Source: Prorocentrum cordatum
Lineage: Eukaryota; Sar; Dinophyceae; Prorocentrales; Prorocentraceae
Assembly (NCBI GenBank): GCA_963575745.1
Contig: CAUYUJ010014602.1
Span: 275,918-339,917 of the forward strand
Direction: 5' to 3'
DNA: 64,000 nucleotides
Below, in pieces: positions 10,303 to 20,439 of this stretch (positions within the stretch are counted from its first letter, which is position 1; every line of letters starts with the position of its first letter). The position numbers were made by a program, and so were the translations under genes. Below the pieces are notes generated by a model, which saw only the letters and a program-made list of their open reading frames with translations, was not told the DNA's origin and searched no databases.

Positions 10303-10440
10303 CGGCGCCCCCCCCAGACCGTTCGATCGCGAGCCCCCTTTTCAATGCAAACGTAGCCAACCTCGAGGCGAGAGCGCCAGGCCGCCTGCGGGGTCCAACG
10401 ATAACAATGGTATATTAATCAATATAGAACAACTACAACC
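10303..10440. repeat. Tail module of the dispersed repeat
   Basis: Shares GAGGCGAGAGCGCCAGG and GTCCAACGATAACAATGG with 17280-17370 and 26090-26170. It appears to be a recurrent end of the modular family. Confidence 0.75.
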
Positions 10441-10818
10441 ATGTGCTATCACGCGCAATTCTCCCACGTGTCAAACGCATCCTTCTGGGCGCCGCGCCCC
10501 ATCATTGGAAATTTGCCCAGCGCGCCAGGCCCGGCATTCCCTCGCCCAGATCCCCCGCCCGCGAAAGCATGGCCACCACGCCCCCCGAGGATCTTCGACA
10601 TCCAAAGCTCGGGCGGCACATCGCCACCGCAATCGCCCCCCGCGCGCCCCATCTCGGAGGAGAAGGACCGGGCGAAGATGGGAAAGGAAAGTTAGGGAGA
10701 GGAAGAAGGAGAGGAGGAGGAGGAGGATGGAGGAGGTGGGTGGCGGAGGAGGAGGAAGAGGAGGGGGAGGAAGGAGTAGTTGTGGTCGCAGCACCTCCGA
10801 GGACGAGGTGGTACTTAC
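10441..10818. other. Mixed sequence, possible intron of minus-strand gene
   Basis: GGA-rich from about 10690 to 10785, otherwise unassigned. It lies downstream of the donor at 10818 in minus sense. Confidence 0.35.
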
Positions 10819-11025
10819 TCCTCGTTCGACTTGTTGCGCCACCATCCTGCGGCCTCGGCGCGTGGCCCTGCACGTTCACGCCCCCAGGCGCTGCCGCCCC
10901 CGTGCTCGCATCCACCACCTGCGCCCCCGCGCCCCCCAAGGAATCCTTGAAGTCAATCCACCGACCCTCGATCCTTGGAGTCCCTGGAAGTCGCCCGTCC
11001 TCCTTGTTTTCCTCCTCCACATTAT
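10819..11025 (-). CDS. Candidate internal exon with GTAAGT donor
   Basis: Minus-strand peptide with ordinary composition: DNVEEENKEDGRLPGTPRIE, then GRWIDFKDSLGGAGAQVVDA, then a Gly/Pro/Ala part (VNVQGHAPRPQDGGAT). The exon is bounded by GGAAGGCACAG upstream and by a strong donor (GAGGA|GTAAGTACC) downstream. No family recognised. It lies on the strand of the armadillo-like exons and between two of them, so it may be part of the same gene. Confidence 0.38.
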
Positions 11026-11159
11026 CTGTGCCTTCCAACAATGATAGTTATTTAATAATTATCGGCTCAACAGGGACTCTTGGAAGCCCCCCAGGGGCGA
11101 TGCCGAAACGAGGGCCCCAGTCTCGAGTAAAAGGCGAGGAAGTATCAAAGGGGGGCAAC
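11026..11159. other. Short unassigned stretch
   Basis: Contains the AT-rich segment GTTATTTAATAATTATCG just upstream (minus sense) of the exon at 11025. Confidence 0.4.
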
Positions 11160-11690
11160 GAGGGAGGACGGAAGGGGGGGTGAGCAAGGCGGGGGGGGGG
11201 GGGGGGGACGGAAGGGGGGGTGAGCAAGGCGGGGGGGGGGGGGGGGGGGGGGGGTTAGCGATGGGCGGCAGGGTAAGAGGCGGAGACGAGAAGGGCGAGA
11301 AGCGATCGAGAAGGAGGGAGGAAAGAGGGACGGTAGAGGGAGGAGGGAGGAAGGAGAAGAGGAGGGGGCGGAGGGAGGAAGAGGGAGGAAGAGAGAGGGG
11401 GAAGGAGGGAGGAGGAGGAGGAAGAAGATGGAGGGGAGTTGGATGGGGAGGAAGAGGAGGAGAAAATGAAAAGGAGCAGAGGAAGAGGTAGAGGAGGGGG
11501 GAGGACGAGAAGGAGGAGGATAGAAAAAGAAGCAGATGGAGGGGGAATAGAAAGAGGGGAAGGGAGAATGGGGGCGGTGGGTGCAGGAGGGGGGAAAGAG
11601 GGGCGAATGGGTGGGGGAAGAGGAGGGGGCGGAGGACGTCTCGCCCGCCAATGAATTGGGGGGGAAAGAGGGGGGGGGGGTGATGGGCGG
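11160..11690. repeat. G-run and GGA-rich purine tract
   Basis: Two G runs separated by a repeated GACGGAAGGGGGGGTGAGCAAGGC, then about 450 bp of GGA/GAA-rich sequence. Long frames here are purine artefacts. Confidence 0.92.
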
Positions 11691-11899
11691 GGATGCCATC
11701 TGTCCGAGGTAGCACGCTCGCAGAACCTCTTCCTACCCCCCCCCCCCGCCCGCGACCGTCGCGACGACCGCGGCCCCGCCCGCGCCCCCTCCCTCAAACG
11801 CTAGCTGGAGCCGCCGCCGCCTGCGGCAGCACCAGAACTGGCGTACTCGGCAGCCCGGGGTGCGCGCGCGATGGGATCGCGAGCGAGGTTCGCATCAAG

Positions 11900-12852
11900 A
11901 CACCCCTCGGCGCGGCCCCTCTCTGAATCAATTCTCTGAGACGCGCCGAACTAGCAAGGGGACTGGAGGAGGTGTCTGGGTGCGGGCGGGGAGCTATGGC
12001 GCCGTCAGGCATGGAAAAAGAATGCTGGTCGCGCTCATTCACTGGGCCTCCGAACCCCATCTCCGAGTTCAGTTCGCCTGAGTTACCAGCCGCCTCTCCG
12101 TCTGACCTCTGGGCGCCGCTCCTGGGATCGGATCGCGCCCGTCGGCCCTCGCCGGGTTTTCCTGGAACATCAGCCATGGCGCGCGCCGCCTCCATGTCCT
12201 GAACGTTGAGGGCCGCCGAAAGAACTCCGCGCTTCTCCTGCGTGCTCTCGCCCTCGCCCTCCTTTGTCTGCCTCGCGCGCTTGTAGCGGCACTGTGGCGC
12301 GAAGAGGCCCAACTGTTGTGGAGACTGTGTGAGCACGATATTGGTCCAAAACTCCATCACGGCGGCGTGGCCGTCGGGGTTGGGCGCCTCTCCGCCCTCT
12401 GCGAGCAAGCCGACGGCGCGCTGGGTGATGACCGCGAACAATGCCACCTGCGGAGCGCCTCGAGCCGTCTCATCGATCATCTCGCCTGCTGTCTGCCGCT
12501 CCTTCATGGCCTTCGAATTGTGGTCGTGCAGTCTGTTGGCCGCGACGCGCGCGTGGCCGAGGGGGCCGGCCCCTTCCTCCACGAAATAAGATCGATGGAC
12601 CGCTGCCTCCAGCATGGCCAATCTCCTCTCCAGGTCCAGTGCCAACTTCGCCGTGCTGTTACCCATTGTGTCCTGCTGCTGGCCCTTGTCCTTCCTGCCT
12701 CGCTGGCCCTGCGCCGCCGATCCTTGGGCCGCGGCCCGCTTCGCTGGAGGCGCCACCCAGTCCGGCGCGTCGAGGTCTGCCGGCGTGGCCGCCGCTGCCG
12801 CGCCCCCAGGCATGAGTCGAAGTGCACCTGGCAGTCGGCCCCCCAGCAATGC
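11900..12852 (-). pseudogene. Downstream ORF with W-x-x-P-P-K motif, unknown
   Basis: Continues the zinc-finger frame after a shift in the G run at 12843-12848. It reads APDWVAPPAKRAAAQG, then a helical region LDLERRLAMLEAAVHRSY, AVITQRAVGLLAEGG and MEFWTNIVLTQSPQQLG. The combination of a zinc finger, a W-V-x-P-P-x-K linker and an L-x-x-A-V helix looks like a recurring dinoflagellate retroelement protein as I remember it; I cannot confirm this. The frame remains open to 11794, and the last 100 residues look non-coding. Confidence 0.4.
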
Positions 12853-13803
12853 GCTTCAGGTTCGGCAGCAGGACGGGAACAGGCAGGCGCTGGACCACAT
12901 GCTTACGGAACTCGGGGTAGTTCGCCCCCTCGAAGTCGCAAAGAGGGCACTCGCAGGAATTCGACTCGCGAAACTCTGCCATCGAAGAAGCCCCTCTCGG
13001 ATCGCACCGCCCTAGACGAAAGTCACTTTGCAGGCGTCTACTCGCAGTGACCTGCGCGGCGAAAACCCGTCCACATGCGATGCAGGCGTTCGAGGGGGCG
13101 GGCGCGCGTGCAATGCTGCGCACGTGGCGTCTGTGCCGTAGGTGCGCCGTGAACGCCCCCCCCGTGTTCAGAATGTAGACCTGCGTGGTATCCCATCCTT
13201 CATGCGCGCGCACGTGTACTTCTCATCCTCGCCCCCGTCCCCCACCTCGTCGCCCTGCCCCTCGCTGCCCCCGCGCTGCGCTGCCGGCCCAGGCGGGGCC
13301 GCGCGAACAGAGAACACCAAAACCCTGCACTCGTCACCGAAGCCCTGCACTCGCCGAAGTCTAGATCGATGAACTCCCTTTCATTGCCCCGGTCAGTGTA
13401 GAGGTGCCACGGGGACTCTGCGAGGTCCAACGGGAGGTCCGAGCGGCCCAGGAACGCGGCAGCCGCGGCGCGAAGGTCGGGGCGCATCTGGAGGTCCCAG
13501 GGAGACGCGCGACTAGTCAGGCCGAACTCGGGCTCGCAGGGGTGGGAGTCGTCGGGCTCGACGTAACCGCCCAGATTTGTTTGTTGGCCTCTGGGTGATT
13601 TGCCCAGGACTGGCACCAAGAGAGCCTTCTAGTTCTGAGCTCCACGCTACAAGGGGGACCTTCCAGATATCGAGGACCTGTTTGTCGGGGGGTCGTTGTT
13701 GAGTCGGGCCTAGCCAAGATGCCCCTCCGCGCGTTGCGATCCGTCCAAGCTTCGCCACATGCGCGCCCATCGCGCTGCACTGATGGTCGTTCAAGCAGAA
13801 AAC
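12853..13803 (-). pseudogene. LINE-A RT tail, possible RNase H and zinc finger
   Basis: 13803-13620 continues the RT (VAKLGRIATRG, then ASWLGPTQQ in the place of the usual YLG motif). At 13450-13380 the frame WHLYTDRGNER resembles the first catalytic stretch of RNase H (Y-T-D-G), and GFWCSLFA may be the following strand. At 13110-12860, ACIACGRVFAAQVTASRRL and CECPLCDFEGANYPEFRKHV form two C-x2-C motifs with downstream basic/His residues, as in the C-terminal zinc fingers of LINEs. The frame shifts in a G run at about 12845. Confidence 0.45.
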
Positions 13804-14477
<674 letters not shown>

Positions 14478-15777
14478 CTGCTTCTCGCGATTCTGATTCA
14501 TTCTGTCCATTCGAAGAGCAGCGTCCAGGATGTCATCAGCCTTCGCCGGCGCCTCTGTCACGTCGCGCACTGTGGATCCCACCGTGAAGATGACCGCGCG
14601 GCGGCGGTCGTCGGCGCAGGCGCAGCGAGGCAAGTCCACCTCGTCGTCATCAGGTAGGGCGCCGCGAAGCAGCGCGGCCCCGGTAGGTTCGCTTCCACGC
14701 CAGCCGCCCAATATCTCATAGAAGGCGCCCAGGATGGCAGAAACCGCGTAGGGGTCGCCCATCAGTCCGCCCACTCGCGGCTTCATGTGGAACGTGCCCT
14801 CCTCGGAGTTCATCGCAATGGCGCCATCCTTGCAGCGAGCCCGGCAGAGCGCCCCGTCGTCGCGACGGGCGTTGTACTCCACCTTGTCAATCCGCGCTTC
14901 CAAAGGCATTGGAGAGGTCCTTCATCGCGTTGGCGAAGCTGGCCCCTGACTGTCGAAGCCGCCAAGACAAGCTTTGTGCAACGAGGGGCGCGCCCTCTCG
15001 GCGCTTGCGGCGCGCGAATCCATGCGCCGGAAGCGGCGCGCGTATCTGGAGTCGCTTCGCGAAGAAACCCGTACTGATGGCAGGTACTGAGTGGATCGAA
15101 CGCTTTCCCAAGGCGCCAGGTTTGGCGCTGCCCGTGGATTGCCCATGTCCGTCGCTGCGCGATCACTATAGCGGTGCAAGGTCGGCCCGCCGTATTAGGG
15201 CAAGTCCCGCCAGCGCCAGCTCTTTGAACATACCCATGTTGATTGCTGACGGCGCGAAGCCCAAACCGTGGCGCGCGGCGGGCGTCTCCTTGCCCGCCGA
15301 GAAGCAGCGGCGCCAAAGCTCCGCGGGTGCAACGTCGGCAGGTGCAGCTCGTCCTTTGGCTGCCCGTCGGAAGTAGGGGATGAGCTCCGCGTGGTCCCCC
15401 GCCGCCGTGTAAATCCGCTGGCTCTCCTCCGACGCCGTCAACGTAGGTTGTGGTAGGTTGTCGGGCTGTCGTCGCCAGTGGCCCCAGTCCAATTCCTCAA
15501 CAATCATGCCACAAGCGTGCCCCTTCCCGTTGCCAAACTTCCATCCAGTCGTGCCTGCTGAGCGCGGTGATGCCCAACCGCCGTCCGTCGCGGTGGCGCA
15601 CTCCGAGTCGGCATCGCGCAGCTTGTCGTGAGAGGCGAGCACCCTCGTGCATCCGACGACCTCGCCGCGCATCTCGTACTTGTTCGAGTAGTGCTTACTT
15701 GGCAGCAAGGGCAACGCGCCGTCGTTGTTTGGCCAGGTCGCGCGTGAGCTGTCGGAGTTGTGTCTCGATCGTCTCAA
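14478..15777 (-). pseudogene. LINE-A reverse transcriptase, N-terminal and palm part
   Basis: The upstream half (15777-14909) is scrambled between frames. The clearest part is 14909-14478: VGGLMGDPYAVSAILGAFYE fits the G-x-x-x-G-D-P segment before the active site, and CACADDRRRAVIFTV carries the A-D-D catalytic pair, followed by ADDILDAALRMDRMNQNREK, which fits the thumb-proximal helix and the N-x-x-K motif. The frame then runs into CAG|GTAACC at 14478, the presumed exon end. The catalytic Asp pair is retained, but upstream frameshifts make the copy non-functional as read. Confidence 0.6.
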
Positions 15778-15825
15778 GCTCCAGAGACACGTCGTCCGCA
15801 GCAGTCGGTCCCCCGACGTTGCATT

Positions 15826-16860
15826 TCAGGTTGCTGGTGTCGGGTTGTGCTGCTCGTGCTCGTCGTAGTGCTGCGCGTGCTGCCAGAAGCCGTCGCCGTT
15901 CTTTGCAGTCGGCAGCTGTCGGTGCCTGAGGTGATCGTGTACAGTGTCGGGCCCCCACCGTGCACAGTATCTTCTCGAAGGTCCCCAGTAGTCGTCAGGT
16001 GAGCTGCGTAGGGCGAGGCCGCGTAGATCAGGCTCTGCGTCCCGTACATGTTGGATCAAGTCCGCTAGAAATTCCGATTTGCCTTCGCCTCTGACTATAG
16101 CCGCCATCGTCGCCTCGCCATGGGGTCGTGGTGGTGCTGGTGGTAGCTCGCCTGGGTCCGTCTCGTAGCGTATCTGAAGCAGCACCGGTATGTGGTCATA
16201 TGGAAGTCCCCCTCCAACTGGTTGGAGCAAATCGCCAGGGCCACGAACGACGCAAGCGCGTTGTAGTCGGTCGAGCCAGCCCTTCGGTAGGAACCAGTAA
16301 TCTATCATACTGCCCGTGGGTGGTGGGGCTGATGAATAAAAGGTGTGCGCGTATGGGCCGAAGGACGTGGCAGAGACCATCCGCTGCTCCACCAAAAGAT
16401 TGCGCACCGTCTCGCCCGCTCCGTGCCCTCGCCCAAGGCGGGGCAGGGCGGCTCAGTCCAGGTGCCCATGCAGGTTTTCGCGCCGATCCCGTCGTTGACG
16501 CCCGCGTAGAAGAGCGGTAAAGTGCGGCACGGTAAATGTGATAGAACCCCCCTCCACCAAGTCGTGAGTTCACGCACCGTCTCGTGGTAGATGTTGTTCT
16601 CGCGGTGGGAGCGGGGCTGTGGTGGGTAGTAGAGCACGCCGCAGGTCACGTCGATGGCGCCCTTCATTACCCTAACCGCCAGTCCTCGCCCAACCAGCCG
16701 TGGTGGTGGTGTCCAAAATCTGTCGAATGTGGTTGTCGGAACAGCCGCTCCACAGGATCACCGCGCAGCCCGTCGCCTTACTGGTGAGCTGCCGTGGCTG
16801 AGGAACCGCCTCCAAGACCAGACGTCCCGAAAGTCGTGATCGAAATTTGCCAGCGCCGTC
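15826..16860 (-). pseudogene. LINE-A endonuclease domain (EEP fold), frameshifted
   Basis: Pieces in three frames fit an exonuclease-endonuclease-phosphatase domain: CAVILWSGCSDNHIRQIL near 16750, VTCGVLYYPPQPRSHRENN near 16640 with the Asn-containing helix, LPLFYAGVNDGIG near 16530 at the place of the usual GDxND motif (the first Asp is not seen), MIDYWFLPKGWLDRL near 16290 for the IDY motif, and YDHIPVLLQI near 16200 for the SDHxPV end. At least two frameshifts separate them. Such a domain would nick target DNA for reverse transcription. It is non-functional here. Confidence 0.65.
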
Positions 16861-16899
16861 TCTGCATGCGTTCTGCGTGCCGCACAGGAGGAACGCGGA

Positions 16900-17270
16900 G
16901 GCGGAGGGGGAGAAAAAGGCGCCAGTCCAGCGTAAAACCTGAAGACGTCTCGGGCGGGAACGCCGGTTTTGTCCGGACGGGGGCTGTCGGCGGCGAGCAA
17001 GGGCACCGCCTTGAGCAACAAAAGGAGGAAATCTCGAGCGGGAGCGCTGTTGTTGCTGGGGGGCGGCGCCGTTGAGAGAAAGAATATCACGCCTGTCCAA
17101 AGCAAAACGGGAGGAAATCTCAACCGGGAGCGTTGGTTTTGTTGATACGGCTGCTGCTTTGGGCGGCGAGCAAGAGCACCGGCCTTTAGTAAAACATGGC
17201 GAAATCTCGAATGGGAGCGTTGTTGTTGTTAGGGGGCTGGTTTTGGCGGCCCCCCAAACCGTTTGACGAG
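16900..17270. repeat. Modular dispersed repeat block 2
   Basis: Four modules with cores such as GACGTCTCGGGCGGGAACG, AATCTCGAGCGGGAGCG and AATCTCAACCGGGAGCG, each followed by TTGGTTTTGTTG or TTGTTGTTGCTGG. Confidence 0.85.
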
Positions 17271-17520
17271 TGACCCGCACTTACAACGAACATGCAGCCT
17301 GCGCCTCGGCGAGAGCGCCAGGGCGCCTGTAAGGGGCCCAACAATAATAATCGTTTGGTAACATAACACTCAACAGCAAGAACAACTATCATATTAAGAG
17401 CATTCGCCCTCATGCGCTCGAGTGCCAAATAACGTCTATTTCCCAAACCCTCGTACCCGCCCTCTTCGTTTTCGATCGAACCCCTTTTGGAGGGTATACC
17501 TTTCTTCCCTGCAGGCCGGG
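17271..17520. repeat. Tail module, copy 2
   Basis: GGCGAGAGCGCCAGGGCGCC, CCCAACAATAATAATCG, CTCATGCGCTCGAGTG and ACCCGCCCTCTTCGTTTTCG are shared with 10303, 18775, 26100 and 29330. Confidence 0.8.
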
Positions 17521-18300
17521 CCCCGGCAAGCGGCGGCGCGGCCGCGGACTGTCGGCCTGGCCAGCGGCAGCGCTGATCGGCGGGGCGGCCGCGGACCGTC
17601 GACCCGACCCCAAAAGGGACGGACAGGGGACCGACCACGACGACGACGACGACGTCGACGACGGCGACGACGACGTCGACGATGACGGCGACGAGCGAAA
17701 GCGAGAGCGAAACAAAACGACAGCACGGCCACAGGGACACGAAGTAGGCCACGAAAGGCGACAGCGGGGACACGAAGGGAATGCGTATGGGGCCACGAAG
17801 AGCGCGAACGAGCGGGGGCCACGAAGGGCAGATAATGCGGGGCCAGAAAAGACAACGATGGGGCCACTGAGGAAAGAAACGGGGCCCCGTAGGACATATG
17901 CCTATGGGGCCACCACGGGCGCGAACGAGCGGGGGCCACGAAGGGCATACATATATGGGGCCACGGAGGGCAGCGAGGGGGCCACGAAGGGCTGCAACGG
18001 GGCCGCGAAGGTCTGCGACGGGGCCACGAAGGGCAGCGAGGGGGCCAGGAAGGGCTGCAACGGGGCCGCGAAACAAAGCGAGGGGGCCACAAAGGACTGC
18101 AACGGGGCCACGAAGCAAAGCGAGGGGGCCACGAAGCAAAACGACGGGGCCACGAAGTTTTGCAGCGGGGCCACGAAACAAAGCGAGGGGACCACGAAGG
18201 GCTGCAACGGGGCCACAAAACAAAACGACGGGGCCACGAAGGGCTGCAACGGGGCCACGCAGGGCAGCGAGATCCCGATTCCTAGGAAATCTGAGAGGGA
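17521..18300. repeat. Block with 21-bp minisatellite, copy 1
   Basis: GC-rich lead-in, a GAC tract (17635-17700), then 21-bp units GGGGCCACGAAGGGCTGCAAC alternating with variants containing AAGCAAAGCGAG. Because 21 is divisible by three, all frames stay open and spell 7-residue repeats. The block ends at TCCCGATTCCTAGG and is duplicated at 18775-19870. Confidence 0.9.
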
Positions 18301-18660
18301 GTCCTAAGACTGAGCGCGACTCCTGGGTGCCTGGGTGTCGGGAGCGCGGCGCTTGAGTAAATTACAAGAAATTCAAACGCAAGGGCGCTATTCTTCAGCA
18401 AGTTGCAAGCAAGTCTCCAGCGATAGCGCGACTCCAGGGCGCCGCGAAAATAAAAAGGAAGTCCCGAGCGAGAACGTGATTCCATACTAAAGCGCGACGA
18501 AGTCTCGGGCGGGAGCGGGGGTCCTGGCTAAATAATGAAGAAATCTTAGGCGGGAGCCGTTGTTGTTGTTGTTGTGAACCGGGGGCCAACGACACAGTTT
18601 GACGCTCAAGACTTGCCCATATTAAAAAGGGTGCGAGCCCCGGGAGGGGCACTCAATCGA
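18301..18660. repeat. Modular dispersed repeat block 3
   Basis: Modules AAGTCTCCAGCGATAGCGCG, AAGTCCCGAGCGAGAACG and GAAGTCTCGGGCGGGAGCG, then GCCGTTGTTGTTGTTGTTG and the tail GAGCCCCGGGAGGGGCACTC. Confidence 0.8.
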
Positions 18661-18711
18661 AAAAGCAATGTGCACCGGACGGGGTGAATCAACAACAATT
18701 CTTCAAAGTGA

Positions 18712-18717
18712 GAGTTC

Positions 18718-18763
<46 letters not shown>
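18712..18763. repeat. (CAA)n tract
   Basis: Pure CAA triplets joining the tail module to block copy 2. Confidence 0.97.
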
Positions 18764-18764
<1 letters not shown>

Positions 18765-18774
18765 ACATTTTTAG

Positions 18775-19870
18775 ACTTTTCGCCCTTATCTGCTCGAGTG
18801 TTAAACGACGCGTATTTCTCAAACCCTCGATACCCGCCCTCTTCGTCTTCGATCGAACACGTTTTGGGGGGTATACCTTTCTTCCCTGCGCGCCGGGCCC
18901 CGGCAAGCGGCGGCGCGGCCGCTCACCGTCGGCCTGGCCAGCGGCAGCGCTGATCGGCGGGGCGGCCGCGGACCGTCGACCCGACCCCAAGAGGGACGGA
19001 CAGGGGACCGACCACGACGACGACGACGACAACGACGACGACGACGACGGCGACGACGACGGCGACGACGACGACGAGCGAAAGCGAAAGCGAGAGAGAA
19101 CGACAGCACGGCCACGGACACGAAGTAGGCCACGACAACGGGGACACGAAGGGAATGCGGATGGGGCCACGAAGAGCGCGAACGAGCGGGGGCCACAAAG
19201 GGCAGATAATGCGGGGCCACAGAAGGCAACAATGGAGCCACCGAGGGTAGCAACTGGGCCACGTAGGACACTGAGGGGGCCACAATTGGCGACAGCGGGG
19301 CCACGAAGAGCATGCACATGGGGCCACCACGGGCGCGAACGAGCGGGGGCCACGAAGGGCATACGTATGTTGGGCCGCGAAGGGCAAGGACGTAGCCACT
19401 AAGGGCAGCAACGGGGCCACGAAGGGCAGCGAGGGGGCCACGAAGGGCGACAGCGGGGCCCCGAAGGGCATGTATATGGGGCCACCACGGGTGCGAACGA
19501 GCGGGGGCCACGAAGGGCATACATACATATATGGGGAGCACGAAGCAAAGCGAGGGAGCCACGAAGGGCTGCAACGGGGCCACGAAGCAAAGCGAGGGGG
19601 CCACGAAGGGCTGCAACGGGGCCACGAAGCAAAAGCGACGGGGCCACGAAGGACTGCAACGGGGCCACAAAAGGCAGCGAGGAGGACATTAGGGGCTGCA
19701 ACGGGGCCACGCAACAAAGCGAGGGAGCCACGAAGGGCTGCAACGGGGCCACGAAACAAAACGACGGGGCCACGAAGGGCTGCAACGGGGCCACGCAGGG
19801 CAGCGAGATCCCGATTCCTAGGTAAACTGAGAGGGAGTTCTAAGAGTGAGCGCGACTCCTGGGTGCCAGG
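18775..19870. repeat. Block with 21-bp minisatellite, copy 2
   Basis: Direct copy of 17400-18300, starting with CTCGAGTGTTAAACGACGCG and ACCCGCCCTCTTCGTCTTCG, with GC-rich lead-in, GAC tract and 21-bp units, and ending at the same TCCCGATTCCTAGG. Unit number differs, showing expansion or contraction after duplication. Confidence 0.9.
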
Positions 19871-20084
19871 GTGTCGAAAGCGCGGCGCTTGAGTAATTTG
19901 CAAGAAATTCCAGAACGCAAGGGCGCTATTCTTCAGCAACTTGCAAGCAATTCTCCAGCGAGAGCGCGACTCCTGAGCGCTGGCAGACCGATTCCTGAAT
20001 AAATGGTAAGGAAGTCCCAAGCGAGAGCGCGACTCCTGAATAACATGCGAGGAAGTCTGTAGAGGGCTCTGATATGGGCTCGGA
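19871..20084. repeat. Modular dispersed repeat block 4
   Basis: Modules with AATTCTCCAGCGAGAGCGCG, GAAGTCCCAAGCGAGAGCGC and GACTCCTGAATAA, parallel to 18360-18480. Confidence 0.8.
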
Positions 20085-20250
20085 GTAGATGGGGTCGGAC
20101 AATCGCGTCGCATCGCCGATACATCGGCGATACATCGGCGATGCATCGGTGATGCACCGGCGATGCATCGTCGCATCGCCGACGTCGACGTGAAGCAAAT
20201 CGGGCCCCACATCGAGCCGCATCGGCGATGCATCGGCGATGCAGCGCGAT
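20085..20250. repeat. GATGCATCGGC palindromic tandem repeat
   Basis: About twelve 11-bp words around ATCGGCGATGC with short inverted symmetry, able to form many alternative hairpins. Confidence 0.85.
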
Positions 20251-20439
20251 CCTCCGACCCCATCTGCTCCGACCTCATCTAGGAGGCCTAGAGTCTCGGG
20301 CGGGAGCGGGGGTGCTGGCTAAATTGCAAATGAATTGCAAATTACTCTGTGACGTACCCAACCCATTTGTATCAATGGAAACGAGGAGTTGGCCGAAATT
20401 TGTATGGACAATCAACTTGATGTGTAAGCTACTTGGGAG
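20251..20439. other. Short spacer with one degenerate module
   Basis: Contains AGAGTCTCGGGCGGGAGCGG at 20290, then unique AT-richer sequence. Confidence 0.5.

Noticed and set aside
18923-20278. 451-codon frame across the 21-bp repeats
   Set aside because: A product of the 21-bp unit plus modular repeats.
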